Positions 1 to 8,625 of a stretch of DNA of 64,000 bases are shown here, piece by piece. The stretch's first letter is position 1. Every line of letters begins with the position of its first letter. The DNA lies in assembly GCF_014202475.1 (NCBI RefSeq), contig NZ_JACHGV010000005.1, positions 186,001 through 250,000 of the forward strand, given 5' to 3'. The notes under the pieces are model-generated. The model searched no databases. It had not been told where the DNA came from and was given only the letters and a program-made list of their open reading frames with translations. The position numbers and the translations under genes are program-made. This stretch comes from Streptomyces paradoxus (GTDB lineage: Bacteria; Actinomycetota; Actinomycetes; Streptomycetales; Streptomycetaceae).

Positions 1-87
1 TGTCACCGGGGCAAGCCCTGGCCACCGCGTCCCGCTCCACGGGAACGGCGGTGGCTACGAGGACCCGGCCGAGCCCAGCGGCAGCGA

Positions 88-561
88 TCAGGCGTCCTTC
101 TTGAGCTTGAAGTTCCAGAGGCCGGACGCGTCCTTCTCGCCCTCCTTGATGGAGACCAGCGTCGAGTTGCCCTGCGCGCCGTACTGGGCGTTGAAGAACA
201 CGCTGCCCGGGATCGTGCGGTACGTCTTCGTGCTGGAGTCGGTCAGCGGCTGACCGTTCATCAGGATCGTCCAGCCCTTGTCGGCGATCTCGGGGTCGAC
301 ACCGAAGCGCACCGTCTCGTCGGGGTCGACGGAGATGCTCTTGATGCCCTTGTCCTTCAGGCACCCCGCGAGATCGGACTGCTTCAGGGCGTCGCCCTCG
401 CCACCGCAGGTGGCCTCGGAGTTCACCGAGTCGCTGCCCACGGTGACCGTGGCCATCGGAGTCGGCTTGTCACAGGCCGACAGGACGAGCAGTCCGGCGG
501 ATACGACGCCGGCGACGGCGACGGCGCGGCGGCGTCGCACAACGGATTGCAACGTGTTCAT
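88..561 (-). CDS. DUF2771-like lipoprotein
   Basis: Small exported lipoprotein of 157 residues. After an arginine-rich n-region there is a hydrophobic stretch ending in the lipobox LSAC, so Cys30 is the predicted lipidated residue and the mature protein should sit on the outer face of the membrane. The rest is soluble with two further cysteines (in TCGGEG and GCLKD) that could form a disulfide. Length and the CDKPTP start of the mature part match my memory of the actinobacterial DUF2771 family, which has no known function. It lies downstream of, and on the same strand as, an MFS transporter (gap about 90 bases), so they may be co-transcribed. Confidence 0.7.
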   Translation of the reverse strand: MNTLQSVVRRRRAVAVAGVVSAGLLVLSACDKPTPMATVTVGSDSVNSEATCGGEGDALKQSDLAGCLKDKGIKSISVDPDETVRFGVDPEIADKGWTILMNGQPLTDSSTKTYRTIPGSVFFNAQYGAQGNSTLVSIKEGEKDASGLWNFKLKKDA

Positions 562-648
562 GGGCGAAGGCTATCGGGCCCTCGGGTCGCACCGCCCACG
601 CGGGGTACGGCTCCCTGGCAGATCCATCAGAAGGGCCCCCACCCGGCC

Positions 649-2121
649 CTACGCCACGCGCGCCCGGCCCGTGCCCCCGCGCCGGGCCGAATCCAGCAGC
701 CCCCGTACGGTCGTCAGCCACCCGGTGCCGACGATGGCGGCGCCCACCGCCAGCCCGGCCGTGCCGTTGAGCGGCATCACGATGCCGACCGCCCCGCCCA
801 GCACCCAGGACATCTGCAGCAGGGTCTCGGAGCGCGCGAAGGCCGACGTCCGGACCAGTTCCGGCACGTCCCGCTGGATCAGCGCGTCCAGGGAGAGCTT
901 GGCCAGGGCCTGGGCGAACCCGGCGACGGCGGCCAGCGCGGCCACCAGGGCCGCGCTGAAGAACACCGCGGCCGTGATCGCCGCACCCGCCACGCAGGCC
1001 ACGACCGTCACGATGATGATCTCCGGTGCCCGGGAGCGCAGCCACGCCCCGACGGCCGTGCCGAGCGCGTTGCCCACACCCGCCGAGACGGCCACTATCC
1101 CCAGCGACACCGCGGCGCTCTGGCCGGAGACCGGGTGCTCGCGCAGCAGGAACGCCAGGAAGAAGATCAGGAACCCGGTCAGGCAGCGGATGGCGGCGTT
1201 GGCGGCCAGCGCGTGGGTGACGGCCGGACCGACCGTGCGCAGCCCGGGGCGCTTGACCGGCTGCCGGTGCGGCCCGTGCAGGTGCTGCTCGTCCGCCGCC
1301 AGCAGGGCGCGGTCCTCGCCCTTGGCGGAGTCCACCTTCGGCGGCAGCGTGAACGACAGGATCGTCCCCGCCACGAAGAGCACGAAGGCGCCGAAAAGGG
1401 GCCAGCGCGGACCGATCTGCTGGAGCCCGGCGCCGATGGGCGCGGCGATGCCGGTGGCGAGGAGACCGCCGAGGGTGACGCGCGAGTTGGCCTTCACCAG
1501 GGAGAAGCGCGGAGGCAGCAGCCGGGGCACGACCGCGCTTCTGACCACGCCGTACGCCTTCGACGAGACGAGGACGCCGAGCGCGGCCGGGTACAGCTCC
1601 AGGCCGCCGCTGACGACCGCGCCGGACAGGACGATCGCGAGCAGCGCCCGGGCCAGCATCGCGCCGGCCATCGCGGCGCGGCGGCCGTGCGGGATGCGGT
1701 CGAGGAGCGGGCCGATGACGGGCGCGAGGAGGGTGAAGGGCGCCATGGTGATGGCGAGGTACAGGGCGACGCGGCCGCGGGCCTCGTCGGTGGGCACCGA
1801 GAAGAAGACCGTGGAGGCGAGGGCGACGGTGATCATGACGTCGCCGGCGCCGTTCACGCCGTGCAGTTCGATCAGCTTGCCGAGGCCGGACTCGCCGGCG
1901 CCGTGCGCGTGGGTCGCCTTGCGGATGCCGCGGGCGGTGCCGGTCACGGGGAAGTGCAGGGCACGGCCGACCGCACGGAGGGAGCCGCCCAGACGGCCCG
2001 GTCCGTTCAGTCGGCTGCTTCCCTTGACCCCTTTCGACCCACCGGTCCCGGTGGCGCCCGGGGGTGTCTTCGCGGCTGCCACGTCGTCATAGTGCCCCGA
2101 TAAGGCTGTGGGTAGTGCCAT
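649..2121 (-). CDS. MFS transporter
   Basis: Integral membrane protein of 490 residues with about a dozen hydrophobic segments and a long polar N-terminal tail of about 90 residues. The loop PLLDRIPHGRRAA after the second transmembrane segment is the MFS motif A position (G-x-x-x-D-R-x-G-R-R), which supports major facilitator assignment. Nothing in the sequence fixes the substrate. The ATG at 2121 is preceded on its strand by an AT-containing stretch (CTATACAAG) instead of a clear ribosome site, so a short-leader transcript is possible. It is divergent from the DUF3027 gene. Confidence 0.8.
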   Translation of the reverse strand: MALPTALSGHYDDVAAAKTPPGATGTGGSKGVKGSSRLNGPGRLGGSLRAVGRALHFPVTGTARGIRKATHAHGAGESGLGKLIELHGVNGAGDVMITVALASTVFFSVPTDEARGRVALYLAITMAPFTLLAPVIGPLLDRIPHGRRAAMAGAMLARALLAIVLSGAVVSGGLELYPAALGVLVSSKAYGVVRSAVVPRLLPPRFSLVKANSRVTLGGLLATGIAAPIGAGLQQIGPRWPLFGAFVLFVAGTILSFTLPPKVDSAKGEDRALLAADEQHLHGPHRQPVKRPGLRTVGPAVTHALAANAAIRCLTGFLIFFLAFLLREHPVSGQSAAVSLGIVAVSAGVGNALGTAVGAWLRSRAPEIIIVTVVACVAGAAITAAVFFSAALVAALAAVAGFAQALAKLSLDALIQRDVPELVRTSAFARSETLLQMSWVLGGAVGIVMPLNGTAGLAVGAAIVGTGWLTTVRGLLDSARRGGTGRARVA

Positions 2122-2354
2122 TACCGCTTGTATAGGGCCTGTGGGGTGACTGTCCGGGGCGGCGGCTCACGGTCCGGTGGGCGGCGCAACAGGACCGTCG
2201 GTGTACGCGACGTGGGGCGGAAGGGTAGCGTGCGTATCTCAGCCATCCCGCAAAATGGATGAAGGATGTCGACGCGGTCCCCCGGTCCGCTCCGTCCGCC
2301 CCCGCGCTGGGAGTGGCGCACTCGTGAGACGGCGTATGGAGAGAAGCGATACCT

Positions 2355-3281
2355 GTGAGCGCAGCGACAACGCGAAGCCGCACCCCTGACCGCCTGTGCG
2401 CCGAGGCCGTCGACCTCGCACGCGCCGCAGCCGAGGAGGCCGCCGCGCCGGGAATCGTCGGGGAACACGTGGGTCTGGTCTCCGAGGGGGACCGCGTCGT
2501 CACCCACTTCTTCGAGTGCCGCGAGCTCGGGTACCGGGGCTGGCGCTGGGCCGTGACGGTGGCCAGGGCGTCCCGCGCGAAGATCGTCACGGTGGACGAG
2601 GCGGCGCTGCTGCCCGGTCCGGACGCGGTGCTCGCCCCCGAGTGGGTGCCGTGGAGCGAGCGGCTGCGTCCCGGCGACATGGGTCCGGGCGATCTGCTGC
2701 CCACCGACGCCGAGGACCTGCGGCTGGAGCCGGGCTACACGGGCGAGGACGAGCCCGCCCCGAACGTCCCCGTATCGCACGAGATGGCCGACCTGGTGGA
2801 GGCGGAGGACGCGGACCTCACCACGGGCCCCTCGTCCGGCTTCACGGTCGCCCCGCTGCGCGGCTCGATCCCGGCGGTCGCCGAGGAACTGGGCATGCGC
2901 CGCGCCCGCGTCCTGTCCCGCTACGGCCTGCACACCGCGGCCGACCGCTGGGAGGAGGCGTTCGGCCCCAAGACCCCCATGGCCCAGTCGGCCCCCGCGG
3001 CCTGCGTCAGCTGCGGCTTCCTCGTCCCCATCGGGGGCTCCCTCGGCCAGGCCTTCGGCGCCTGCGCCAACGAGTTCTCCCCGGCCGACGGCCGCCTGGT
3101 CTCCCTCGCCTACGGCTGCGGCGGCCACTCCGAGGCCGCCGTCATGCCCCGGCCGCCCCAGCCGCCCGCCCCGGTCATCGACGAGACCCGGGTCGACCCC
3201 TTCCCGCTGCGCCCGTCGCCGGACTCAGGCTCGGTGACACCGACGGCGGACCAGGACACGGAGGAACTGGGGCACTCGTAG
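2355..3281 (+). CDS. DUF3027 family protein
   Basis: Soluble protein of 308 residues read from a GTG with GGAGAG about a dozen bases upstream. The N-terminal two thirds (GYRGWRWAVTVARAS, EWVPWSERLRPGD) match what I recall of actinobacterial DUF3027, whose function is unknown. The C-terminal third carries a cysteine set, CVSCGF, then GACANEF and YGCGGHSE, compatible with a bound metal or structural zinc. It is followed after 88 bases by the sacsin-like ATPase on the same strand, a pairing that suggests a shared role. There is no signal peptide or membrane segment. Confidence 0.75.
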   Translation: MSAATTRSRTPDRLCAEAVDLARAAAEEAAAPGIVGEHVGLVSEGDRVVTHFFECRELGYRGWRWAVTVARASRAKIVTVDEAALLPGPDAVLAPEWVPWSERLRPGDMGPGDLLPTDAEDLRLEPGYTGEDEPAPNVPVSHEMADLVEAEDADLTTGPSSGFTVAPLRGSIPAVAEELGMRRARVLSRYGLHTAADRWEEAFGPKTPMAQSAPAACVSCGFLVPIGGSLGQAFGACANEFSPADGRLVSLAYGCGGHSEAAVMPRPPQPPAPVIDETRVDPFPLRPSPDSGSVTPTADQDTEELGHS

Positions 3282-3287
3282 GGCCGG

Positions 3288-3304
3288 CCGCCCGCGTCGG
3301 GCGG
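3288..3304 (+). terminator. GC-rich hairpin after DUF3027 gene
   Basis: Seven-base-pair stem (CCGCCCG paired with CGGGCGG) with a three-base loop starting 7 bases after the DUF3027 stop. There is no U tract, so it may only attenuate or protect the message ahead of the ATPase gene. Confidence 0.3.
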
Positions 3305-3369
3305 GCGCACGGTGGGTGCTCCGCAGGCGGTACCTTCGTCCTCACGTCCACGAGGAGAAGGAACGGAAC

Positions 3370-6300
3370 GTGAGCAGCAAGTTCGTGCGGCCCGCCGCCG
3401 AGGGGGCCGATCCGTTCGGTACCGCCCGTCTGCGGCGCGGTGTCCTCGACGCCTGGGCCACCAGCCCCGCCCGGTTCCGTGAGGACGCCAACGCCGAGGA
3501 GGACCTCGTCCTCGGCGGCTACCGCGACCGGCTCGTCGTGGAACTCGCCCAGAACGCCGCCGACGCCGCGGCCCGGGCCGGGGTGCCGGGGCGGCTGCGG
3601 CTCACCCTGCGCGACGGGGTGCTCGTCGCCGCCAACACCGGCGCCCCGCTGGACGCGGCCGGCGTCGAGTCGCTGTCCACGCTGCGGGCCTCGGCCAAGC
3701 GGGACACACGGGACACGTCCTCCGTGGGGCGGTTCGGTGTCGGCTTCGCCGCCGTGCTCTCCGTCACCGACGAGCCCGCCGTCGTCGGCCGGCACGGCGG
3801 TGTGCGGTGGTCGCTCGCCGAGGCCAGGGCACTGGCCGCCGACACCGCCCGGCACAGCCCCGGCCTCGGGGACGAGGTCCGGCGCCGCGACGGCCACGTA
3901 CCCCTGCTGCGGCTGCCGTACGCCGCCGAGGGCACCGCCCCCGCCCCGTACGACACCGCCGTCATCCTGCCGCTGCGTGACGCGGCCGCCGCCGATCTCG
4001 CCGAGCGTCTCCTGCGGGCCGTCGACGACGCCCTGCTGCTCACCCTCCCCGGACTCGAAGAGCTCGTCGTCGAGATCAACGGGGAGAGCCCGCGGACCCT
4101 CACCCGCCGCAGCGACGGTGCCTTCACCGTCGTCGACGACTCCGCCCACGGCGTCACCCACTGGCGCACCGCCGCCGCCCAGGGCCCCCTCACCCCCGAC
4201 CTCCTCGCCGACCGGCCCGTCGAGGAGCGGCTGCGGCCCCACTGGTCCGTCACCTGGGCCGTGCCCGTGGACAGCGACGGCAGCCCGGCCAGGCCCCGCA
4301 CCAGCGCGGTCGTGCACGCCCCCACCCCGAGCGACGAACCGCTCGGCGTCCCGGCCCTGCTCATCGCCTCGTTCCCGCTGGACTCCACCCGCCGGCACGC
4401 CGCCCCCGGCCCGCTGACCGACTTCCTCGTCCAGCGCGCGGCCGACTCCTATGCCGAACTCCTCGGCGCCTGGCGGCCGGTGACCACCGGGATCATCGAC
4501 CTCGTGCCCGGCCCGCTCGGCAGGGGCGAGCTGGACGGCGCCCTGCGCCAGGCGATCCTGGACCGGCTGCCGCGCACGTCCTTCCTGCCGCCCGCGGTAG
4601 AGCCACAAGCGGAGGACGGCGAGGAGGTGCCCGAGTCGCTGCGGCCGCGGGACGCCGAGGTCGTCGAGGGCGCGGGCGCGGACACCGTGCGAGTGCTCGC
4701 CGAGGTGCTGCCCACCCTCCTGCCCGCCGGGCTGGAACGGCGCGCCCAGCTGCGGACCCTGGGCGTCGCCCGCGTCCCGCTGACCGACGCCGTCGACCGC
4801 CTCGCCGGTCTGGAGAAGGAACCCGGCTGGTGGCGGCGGCTCTACGACAGCCTGGCCGGGATCGACCCGGACCGCCTGTCGGGCCTCCCGGTCCCGCTCG
4901 CCGACGGCCGTACGACCATCGGTCCCCGGCAGGTCCTGCTGCCCGGCGCGGAGGCCGGCCGGACCGACCCCGAGGTGCTGGCCCGGCTCGGCCTGAAGGT
5001 CGCCCACCCGGACGCCGCCCACCCCCTCCTGGAGAAGCTCGGCGCCCTGCCCGCCACGCCGCGGGCCGTCCTGACCACCCCGCAGGTCCGGGCCGCCGTC
5101 GCCGCGTCCCTGGACGACGACGGCGGGGTGAACTGGGAGGAGGACTCCCTCGACGCCGACGAACTGGCCGACACCGTGCTCGCCCTGGTGCGGGACGCCG
5201 CCCTGGAGCCCGGTGACGAGCCCTGGCTCGGCGCGCTCGCGCTGCCCGACGAGGACGGCGAACCGGCCCCGGCCTGCGAACTCGTCTTCCCCGGCGGCCC
5301 CTTCGCCCAGGTCATGCGCGAGGGTGAACTCGCCTCCGTGGACGCCGAGCTGGCCGCGAAGTGGGGCGAGCAGCCGCTCGCCGCCTGCGGTGTCCTGGTG
5401 AACTTCGCGGTGGTCCGCGCCACCGACGTCGTCCTCGACCCGGACGAACTGGAGCCCGGCGACACCGACTTCGCCGAGCCGGACGACGCGGGCCTGCTGG
5501 ACGCCGTCGACGTGTGGTGCGAGGACATCCTCGACCGCTTCCCGGACAGCCCGGTGCCACCGGTCGCCACCGAGATCATCGCCGTGCGGGACCTGGACCT
5601 CGTGGACGAGGACAAGTGGGCGCAGGCGCTGGCCCTGCTGTCCCGGCCGCCGCTGCGGGACGCCATCGTGCAGCCCGTGCGGATCCTGCTGCCGGACGGC
5701 ACGCACGAGGTCGTCCGGCCGTACACCGCGTGGTGGCTGCGCGGGAACCCCGTGCTCGACGGCCGCCGCCCGGCCGGTCTGCGGGCCTCCGGCGGCGACC
5801 CGCTGCTGCGCGGGCTGTACGACGAGGCCGACGCGACCGGGTTCGAGGACGAACAGGTGCTGCGGGCGCTGGGCGTACGGACGTCCGTCGCCGCGCTGCT
5901 GGACGAGCCCGGCGGCGCCGCCGAACTGCTCGACCGGCTCGCCGACCCCGAGCTGGAGGTGACGGGCGCTCAACTGCACGCCCTGTACGGGTCCCTGGCC
6001 GAACTGGACCCGGAGCAGGTGACCCTGCCGGACGACCTGCGGGCCGTCACCGACGGCCGGGTGGAGGTCGTGGACGCGGCCGACGCGGTGGTCTGCGATT
6101 CGCCCGACCTGCTGCCGTTCACGTCCGGTGTCCCCCTGCTTCCCGTACCGCCGTCGCGCGCCGCCGAGCTGGCCGAACTGTTCCAGGTGCGGCGGCTGAG
6201 CGAGTCCGTCACCGGGGAGGTCACCTCCGAGGGCACGGAGCACGACGTGCCGGAACCGGTGCGGGTGCTGCTCGGCCGGCGGACCCCGTCCTTCTACGTG

Positions 6301-6504
6301 GAGCACGAGGAACTCGTCGTGGACGGCGTGGAGATCGACTGGCGCCTCACCGACGACGGCGTCCTGCACGCCGCCACCCTGGAGGGTGTCGCGGCGGGAC
6401 TCGCCTGGGCGGCGGGGCAGTGGCCGCGGCGGTTCGAGGTGGCGGCACTGCTGGAGGACCCGTCCAGGACGCAGGAGCTGGCGCGGGACCGGTGGTTCGA
6501 CTAA
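3370..6504 (+). CDS. Sacsin N-terminal/Hsp90-like ATPase protein
   Basis: Cytoplasmic protein of 1044 residues. The N-terminus is a GHKL-type ATP-binding domain: an N-box ELAQNAADAA (Asn62, Asp65), a second box around GVLVAANTG and the G-rich lid SVGRFGVGF (about residues 118-126), as in Hsp90 and the sacsin repeat. The remaining 800 residues are acidic and have no domain I recognise. The GTG at 3370 is chosen because GAGGAGAAGG sits 8 bases upstream; an in-frame GTG at 3316 has no ribosome site. Family knowledge suggests a chaperone-like ATPase, but its client is unknown. It probably acts with DUF3027 just upstream. Confidence 0.75.
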   Translation: MSSKFVRPAAEGADPFGTARLRRGVLDAWATSPARFREDANAEEDLVLGGYRDRLVVELAQNAADAAARAGVPGRLRLTLRDGVLVAANTGAPLDAAGVESLSTLRASAKRDTRDTSSVGRFGVGFAAVLSVTDEPAVVGRHGGVRWSLAEARALAADTARHSPGLGDEVRRRDGHVPLLRLPYAAEGTAPAPYDTAVILPLRDAAAADLAERLLRAVDDALLLTLPGLEELVVEINGESPRTLTRRSDGAFTVVDDSAHGVTHWRTAAAQGPLTPDLLADRPVEERLRPHWSVTWAVPVDSDGSPARPRTSAVVHAPTPSDEPLGVPALLIASFPLDSTRRHAAPGPLTDFLVQRAADSYAELLGAWRPVTTGIIDLVPGPLGRGELDGALRQAILDRLPRTSFLPPAVEPQAEDGEEVPESLRPRDAEVVEGAGADTVRVLAEVLPTLLPAGLERRAQLRTLGVARVPLTDAVDRLAGLEKEPGWWRRLYDSLAGIDPDRLSGLPVPLADGRTTIGPRQVLLPGAEAGRTDPEVLARLGLKVAHPDAAHPLLEKLGALPATPRAVLTTPQVRAAVAASLDDDGGVNWEEDSLDADELADTVLALVRDAALEPGDEPWLGALALPDEDGEPAPACELVFPGGPFAQVMREGELASVDAELAAKWGEQPLAACGVLVNFAVVRATDVVLDPDELEPGDTDFAEPDDAGLLDAVDVWCEDILDRFPDSPVPPVATEIIAVRDLDLVDEDKWAQALALLSRPPLRDAIVQPVRILLPDGTHEVVRPYTAWWLRGNPVLDGRRPAGLRASGGDPLLRGLYDEADATGFEDEQVLRALGVRTSVAALLDEPGGAAELLDRLADPELEVTGAQLHALYGSLAELDPEQVTLPDDLRAVTDGRVEVVDAADAVVCDSPDLLPFTSGVPLLPVPPSRAAELAELFQVRRLSESVTGEVTSEGTEHDVPEPVRVLLGRRTPSFYVEHEELVVDGVEIDWRLTDDGVLHAATLEGVAAGLAWAAGQWPRRFEVAALLEDPSRTQELARDRWFD

Positions 6505-6587
6505 CCGGCTCTCCCGGTATGGCCGTTGGGTGAAAATCCCCGCACAAATCTTTCACCGTTCGTACAACCAAGCGCATCCCTCAGGTA

Positions 6588-6623
6588 TCTGATCACGTGA
6601 GTCAACAGACTCCACGATCACTT
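6588..6623 (+). promoter_or_regulatory. Conserved nested palindrome, copy 1
   Basis: An outer inverted repeat TGATC...GATCA (6590-6594 and 6616-6620) encloses an inner GAGTC-AACA-GACTC (6599-6612). Nearly the same 36 bases recur ahead of the neighbouring paralogue at 7711-7746. Here it lies 56 bases before the ATG. It could be an operator or an mRNA leader hairpin. It is not coding: a GTG within it is out of frame with this gene. Confidence 0.55.
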
Positions 6624-6676
6624 GGGCCCCGAGAGCCGACGACGAGCACCGGGGCCCCTCTCCACCTGGAGAACGC

Positions 6677-7543
6677 ATGCGTATCCGAGCCACCGTGGCC
6701 GCCGTCACCGGCGCCCTGGCCCTTTCCGCCCTCGCCATGCCGGCCGCGCAGGCGGACAACCGGACGCCCGACCTGGCGTCGCTGGTCCCGTCCACCTCGA
6801 AGGCCACGCCGTTCACCGCCGCCGCCCCGGCGGACGAGTCCCTGGGCGACACCAAGATCACGGGTGTGACCGTCAACGGCGGCAAGAACATCGTGGTCGG
6901 CACGACCGTCAAGAAGTCCTTCACCGTCTCCGTGACGGCCACCGACCCGGAGGGCATCCAGGACGCCTTCGCGATGCTGTGGCACGGCCCGGACACCGAC
7001 AGCGCCGACGGCGCGATCGCGCCGGAGAGCCTGGACGACGAGCAGGTCGGCAACTGCACCAACTCCAGCGCGACCACCGCCACCTGCAAGGTCACGCTGA
7101 TCGCCGACCCGAACGAGAACGTCTACAGCAACATCCTGGCCGGTACCTGGAAGGTGTGGGCCGCCGCCGCCGGTAACGACGGCGACTACGTGATCCGCGA
7201 GGCCTACAAGACGGCCAAGGTCCAGCGGGCCTCCAAGCTGACGGTCAACGCCTCGCCGGAGCCGGTGATGAAGGGCAAGACCATCACGGTCACCGGCAAG
7301 CTGTCCCGCGCCAACTGGGAGGACAACGCCTACCACGGCTACACCAACCAGCCGGTCAAGCTGCAGTTCCGCAAGAAGGGCAGCGACACCTACACCACGG
7401 TCAAGACCATCACGTCCAACTCCACGGGCGAGCTGAAGACCACCGTCAAGGCCTCGGCGGACGGCTACTTCCGCTACTCCTTCGCGGGCACCACGACCAC
7501 CCCGGCGATCAACGCCGCGGGTGACTTCGTCGACGTGCGATAA
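6677..7543 (+). CDS. Secreted DUF5707-like protein, copy 1
   Basis: Exported protein of 288 residues with a Sec signal peptide (MRIRATVAAVTGALALSAL..., predicted cleavage after AQA). The mature part has two beta-rich halves: an N-terminal half with GGKNIVVGTT and two cysteines, and a C-terminal immunoglobulin-like half (KLTVNASPEPVMKGKTITV, YTNQPVKLQFRK, YFRYSFAGTTTTP). Proteins with this signal peptide and layout are common in Streptomyces and I recall the label DUF5707 or calcium-binding protein; binding is not demonstrated here. GGAGAA lies just before the ATG. The gene after it is a clear paralogue. Confidence 0.75.
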   Translation: MRIRATVAAVTGALALSALAMPAAQADNRTPDLASLVPSTSKATPFTAAAPADESLGDTKITGVTVNGGKNIVVGTTVKKSFTVSVTATDPEGIQDAFAMLWHGPDTDSADGAIAPESLDDEQVGNCTNSSATTATCKVTLIADPNENVYSNILAGTWKVWAAAAGNDGDYVIREAYKTAKVQRASKLTVNASPEPVMKGKTITVTGKLSRANWEDNAYHGYTNQPVKLQFRKKGSDTYTTVKTITSNSTGELKTTVKASADGYFRYSFAGTTTTPAINAAGDFVDVR

Positions 7544-7576
7544 CACCGCCCGCAGCGACCGTCCACACCACGACAC

Positions 7577-7619
7577 CGCCGGTCCCGGAGAACCATGCCG
7601 GGGCCGGCGGCGCCGTTTT
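7577..7619 (+). terminator. Intrinsic terminator after copy 1
   Basis: Twelve-base-pair stem, CGCCGGTCCCGG with CCGGGGCCGGCG (one G-U pair), 9-base loop, then GCCGTTTTC. It ends the first paralogue's transcript, so the second copy needs its own promoter. Confidence 0.7.
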
Positions 7620-7710
7620 CCGCTGGGCATATGTCACGCCTGTGTCAAACGTTACGGATGAGACGGCAAAACCCGGCCCGCGCCGTACAACCCCAACGGG
7701 GGCTCGTGGA

Positions 7711-7746
7711 TCTGATCGCGTGAGTCAACAGACTCCTAGATCACTT
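7711..7746 (+). promoter_or_regulatory. Conserved nested palindrome, copy 2
   Basis: Second copy of the element at 6588-6623: TGATC (7713-7717), GAGTC-AACA-GACTC (7722-7735), GATCA (7739-7743). It ends about 20 bases before the ATG of the second paralogue, much closer than in copy 1. The surrounding intergenic DNA is not conserved, so the element itself seems to be under selection. Confidence 0.55.
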
Positions 7747-7764
7747 CTCCACCTGGGGAAACAC

Positions 7765-8619
7765 ATGCACATCCGAGCCACCGTGGCCGCCGTCTCCGGC
7801 GCCCTGGCCCTCTCCGCCCTCGTCGTGCCCGCCGCCCAGGCCGCCGACGCCCCGTCCGGCAAGCAGGCGTTCAGCTCCGCCGCGGCCGACGCGGGCGCGG
7901 CCACCACCGAGTCGACGCTCGACGTCACCTTCTCCAACGTGAAGGTCAACAGCGGCAAGAACATCGTCGTCGGCACCACCAACGTGGTGAGCTTCCCCGT
8001 CACCTTCACCGTGACGCACGCCGCGGACCTCGACACCGGTTCCGACAACTTCGCCACCGGCCCGCTGATCTACCACGGCTCCTCGCTCGACGCCGCGGAC
8101 AACGTCCTGATCAGTGACGACCCGGCCACCTGCACCGCCGCCTCGTCCACGGTCCTCAACTGCAAGGGCGTCATCAACATCCGCCCGGCCGACGGCGACC
8201 TGTTCAACTCCGACGCCGGCACCTGGGGCGCCGGTGCCCTCGCCGTCACCAGCGACGGCGCCGAGAAGTCGCAGGGCGGCCTGGGCACCACCAAGGTCCA
8301 GCGCTACTCCAAGCTGACGGTCAACGCCGGCCCCGAGCCCGTCTACAAGGGCAAGACGATCACGTCCACCGGCAAGCTGTCCCGCGCCAACTGGGAGGAC
8401 AACGCCTACCACGGCTACACCAACCAGCCGGTCAAGCTGCAGTTCCGCAAGGCGGGCACCAGCACGTACACCACGCTCAAGACGGTGTACTCCGACCAGT
8501 ACGGCAACGTGAAGGCCACCGCCACGGCCGCGTACGACGGCTACTGGCGCTTCAGCTTCGCCGGCACGACGACCACCCCGGCGGTCAACGCCACGGGCGA
8601 CTACGTCGACGTGAAGTAG
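7765..8619 (+). CDS. Secreted DUF5707-like protein, copy 2
   Basis: Exported protein of 284 residues, paralogous to the preceding gene: the signal peptide is almost the same (MHIRATVAAVSGALALSAL), the repeat SGKNIVVGTT recurs, and the C-terminal half is very close (SRANWEDNAYHGYTNQPVKL is identical in both). The middle has diverged. The ATG at 7765 follows GGGGAA. A reading frame upstream through the palindrome is open but is not conserved as protein in copy 1, so the shorter start is preferred. It is convergent with the P-type ATPase, with only 6 bases between the stops. Confidence 0.75.
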   Translation: MHIRATVAAVSGALALSALVVPAAQAADAPSGKQAFSSAAADAGAATTESTLDVTFSNVKVNSGKNIVVGTTNVVSFPVTFTVTHAADLDTGSDNFATGPLIYHGSSLDAADNVLISDDPATCTAASSTVLNCKGVINIRPADGDLFNSDAGTWGAGALAVTSDGAEKSQGGLGTTKVQRYSKLTVNAGPEPVYKGKTITSTGKLSRANWEDNAYHGYTNQPVKLQFRKAGTSTYTTLKTVYSDQYGNVKATATAAYDGYWRFSFAGTTTTPAVNATGDYVDVK

Positions 8620-8625
8620 CACCGG

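Noticed and set aside
278..2103. Long plus-strand reading frames of more than 500 codons opposite the DUF2771 and MFS genes
   Set aside because: Arg/Pro/Ala-rich translations with no domain pattern; typical antisense open frames in GC-rich DNA. The minus-strand genes have a lipobox and MFS motifs.
3175..6369. A 1064-codon minus-strand frame opposite the sacsin-like gene
   Set aside because: Low-complexity Gly/Val/Arg/Gln composition and no motif; the plus strand has an ATPase site and a ribosome site.
7642..7764. N-terminal extension of the second DUF5707-like gene through the palindrome (VSQQTPRSL...)
   Set aside because: The same bases ahead of copy 1 are out of frame with that gene, so conservation is at the DNA or RNA level; ATG 7765 has its own ribosome site and a signal peptide.
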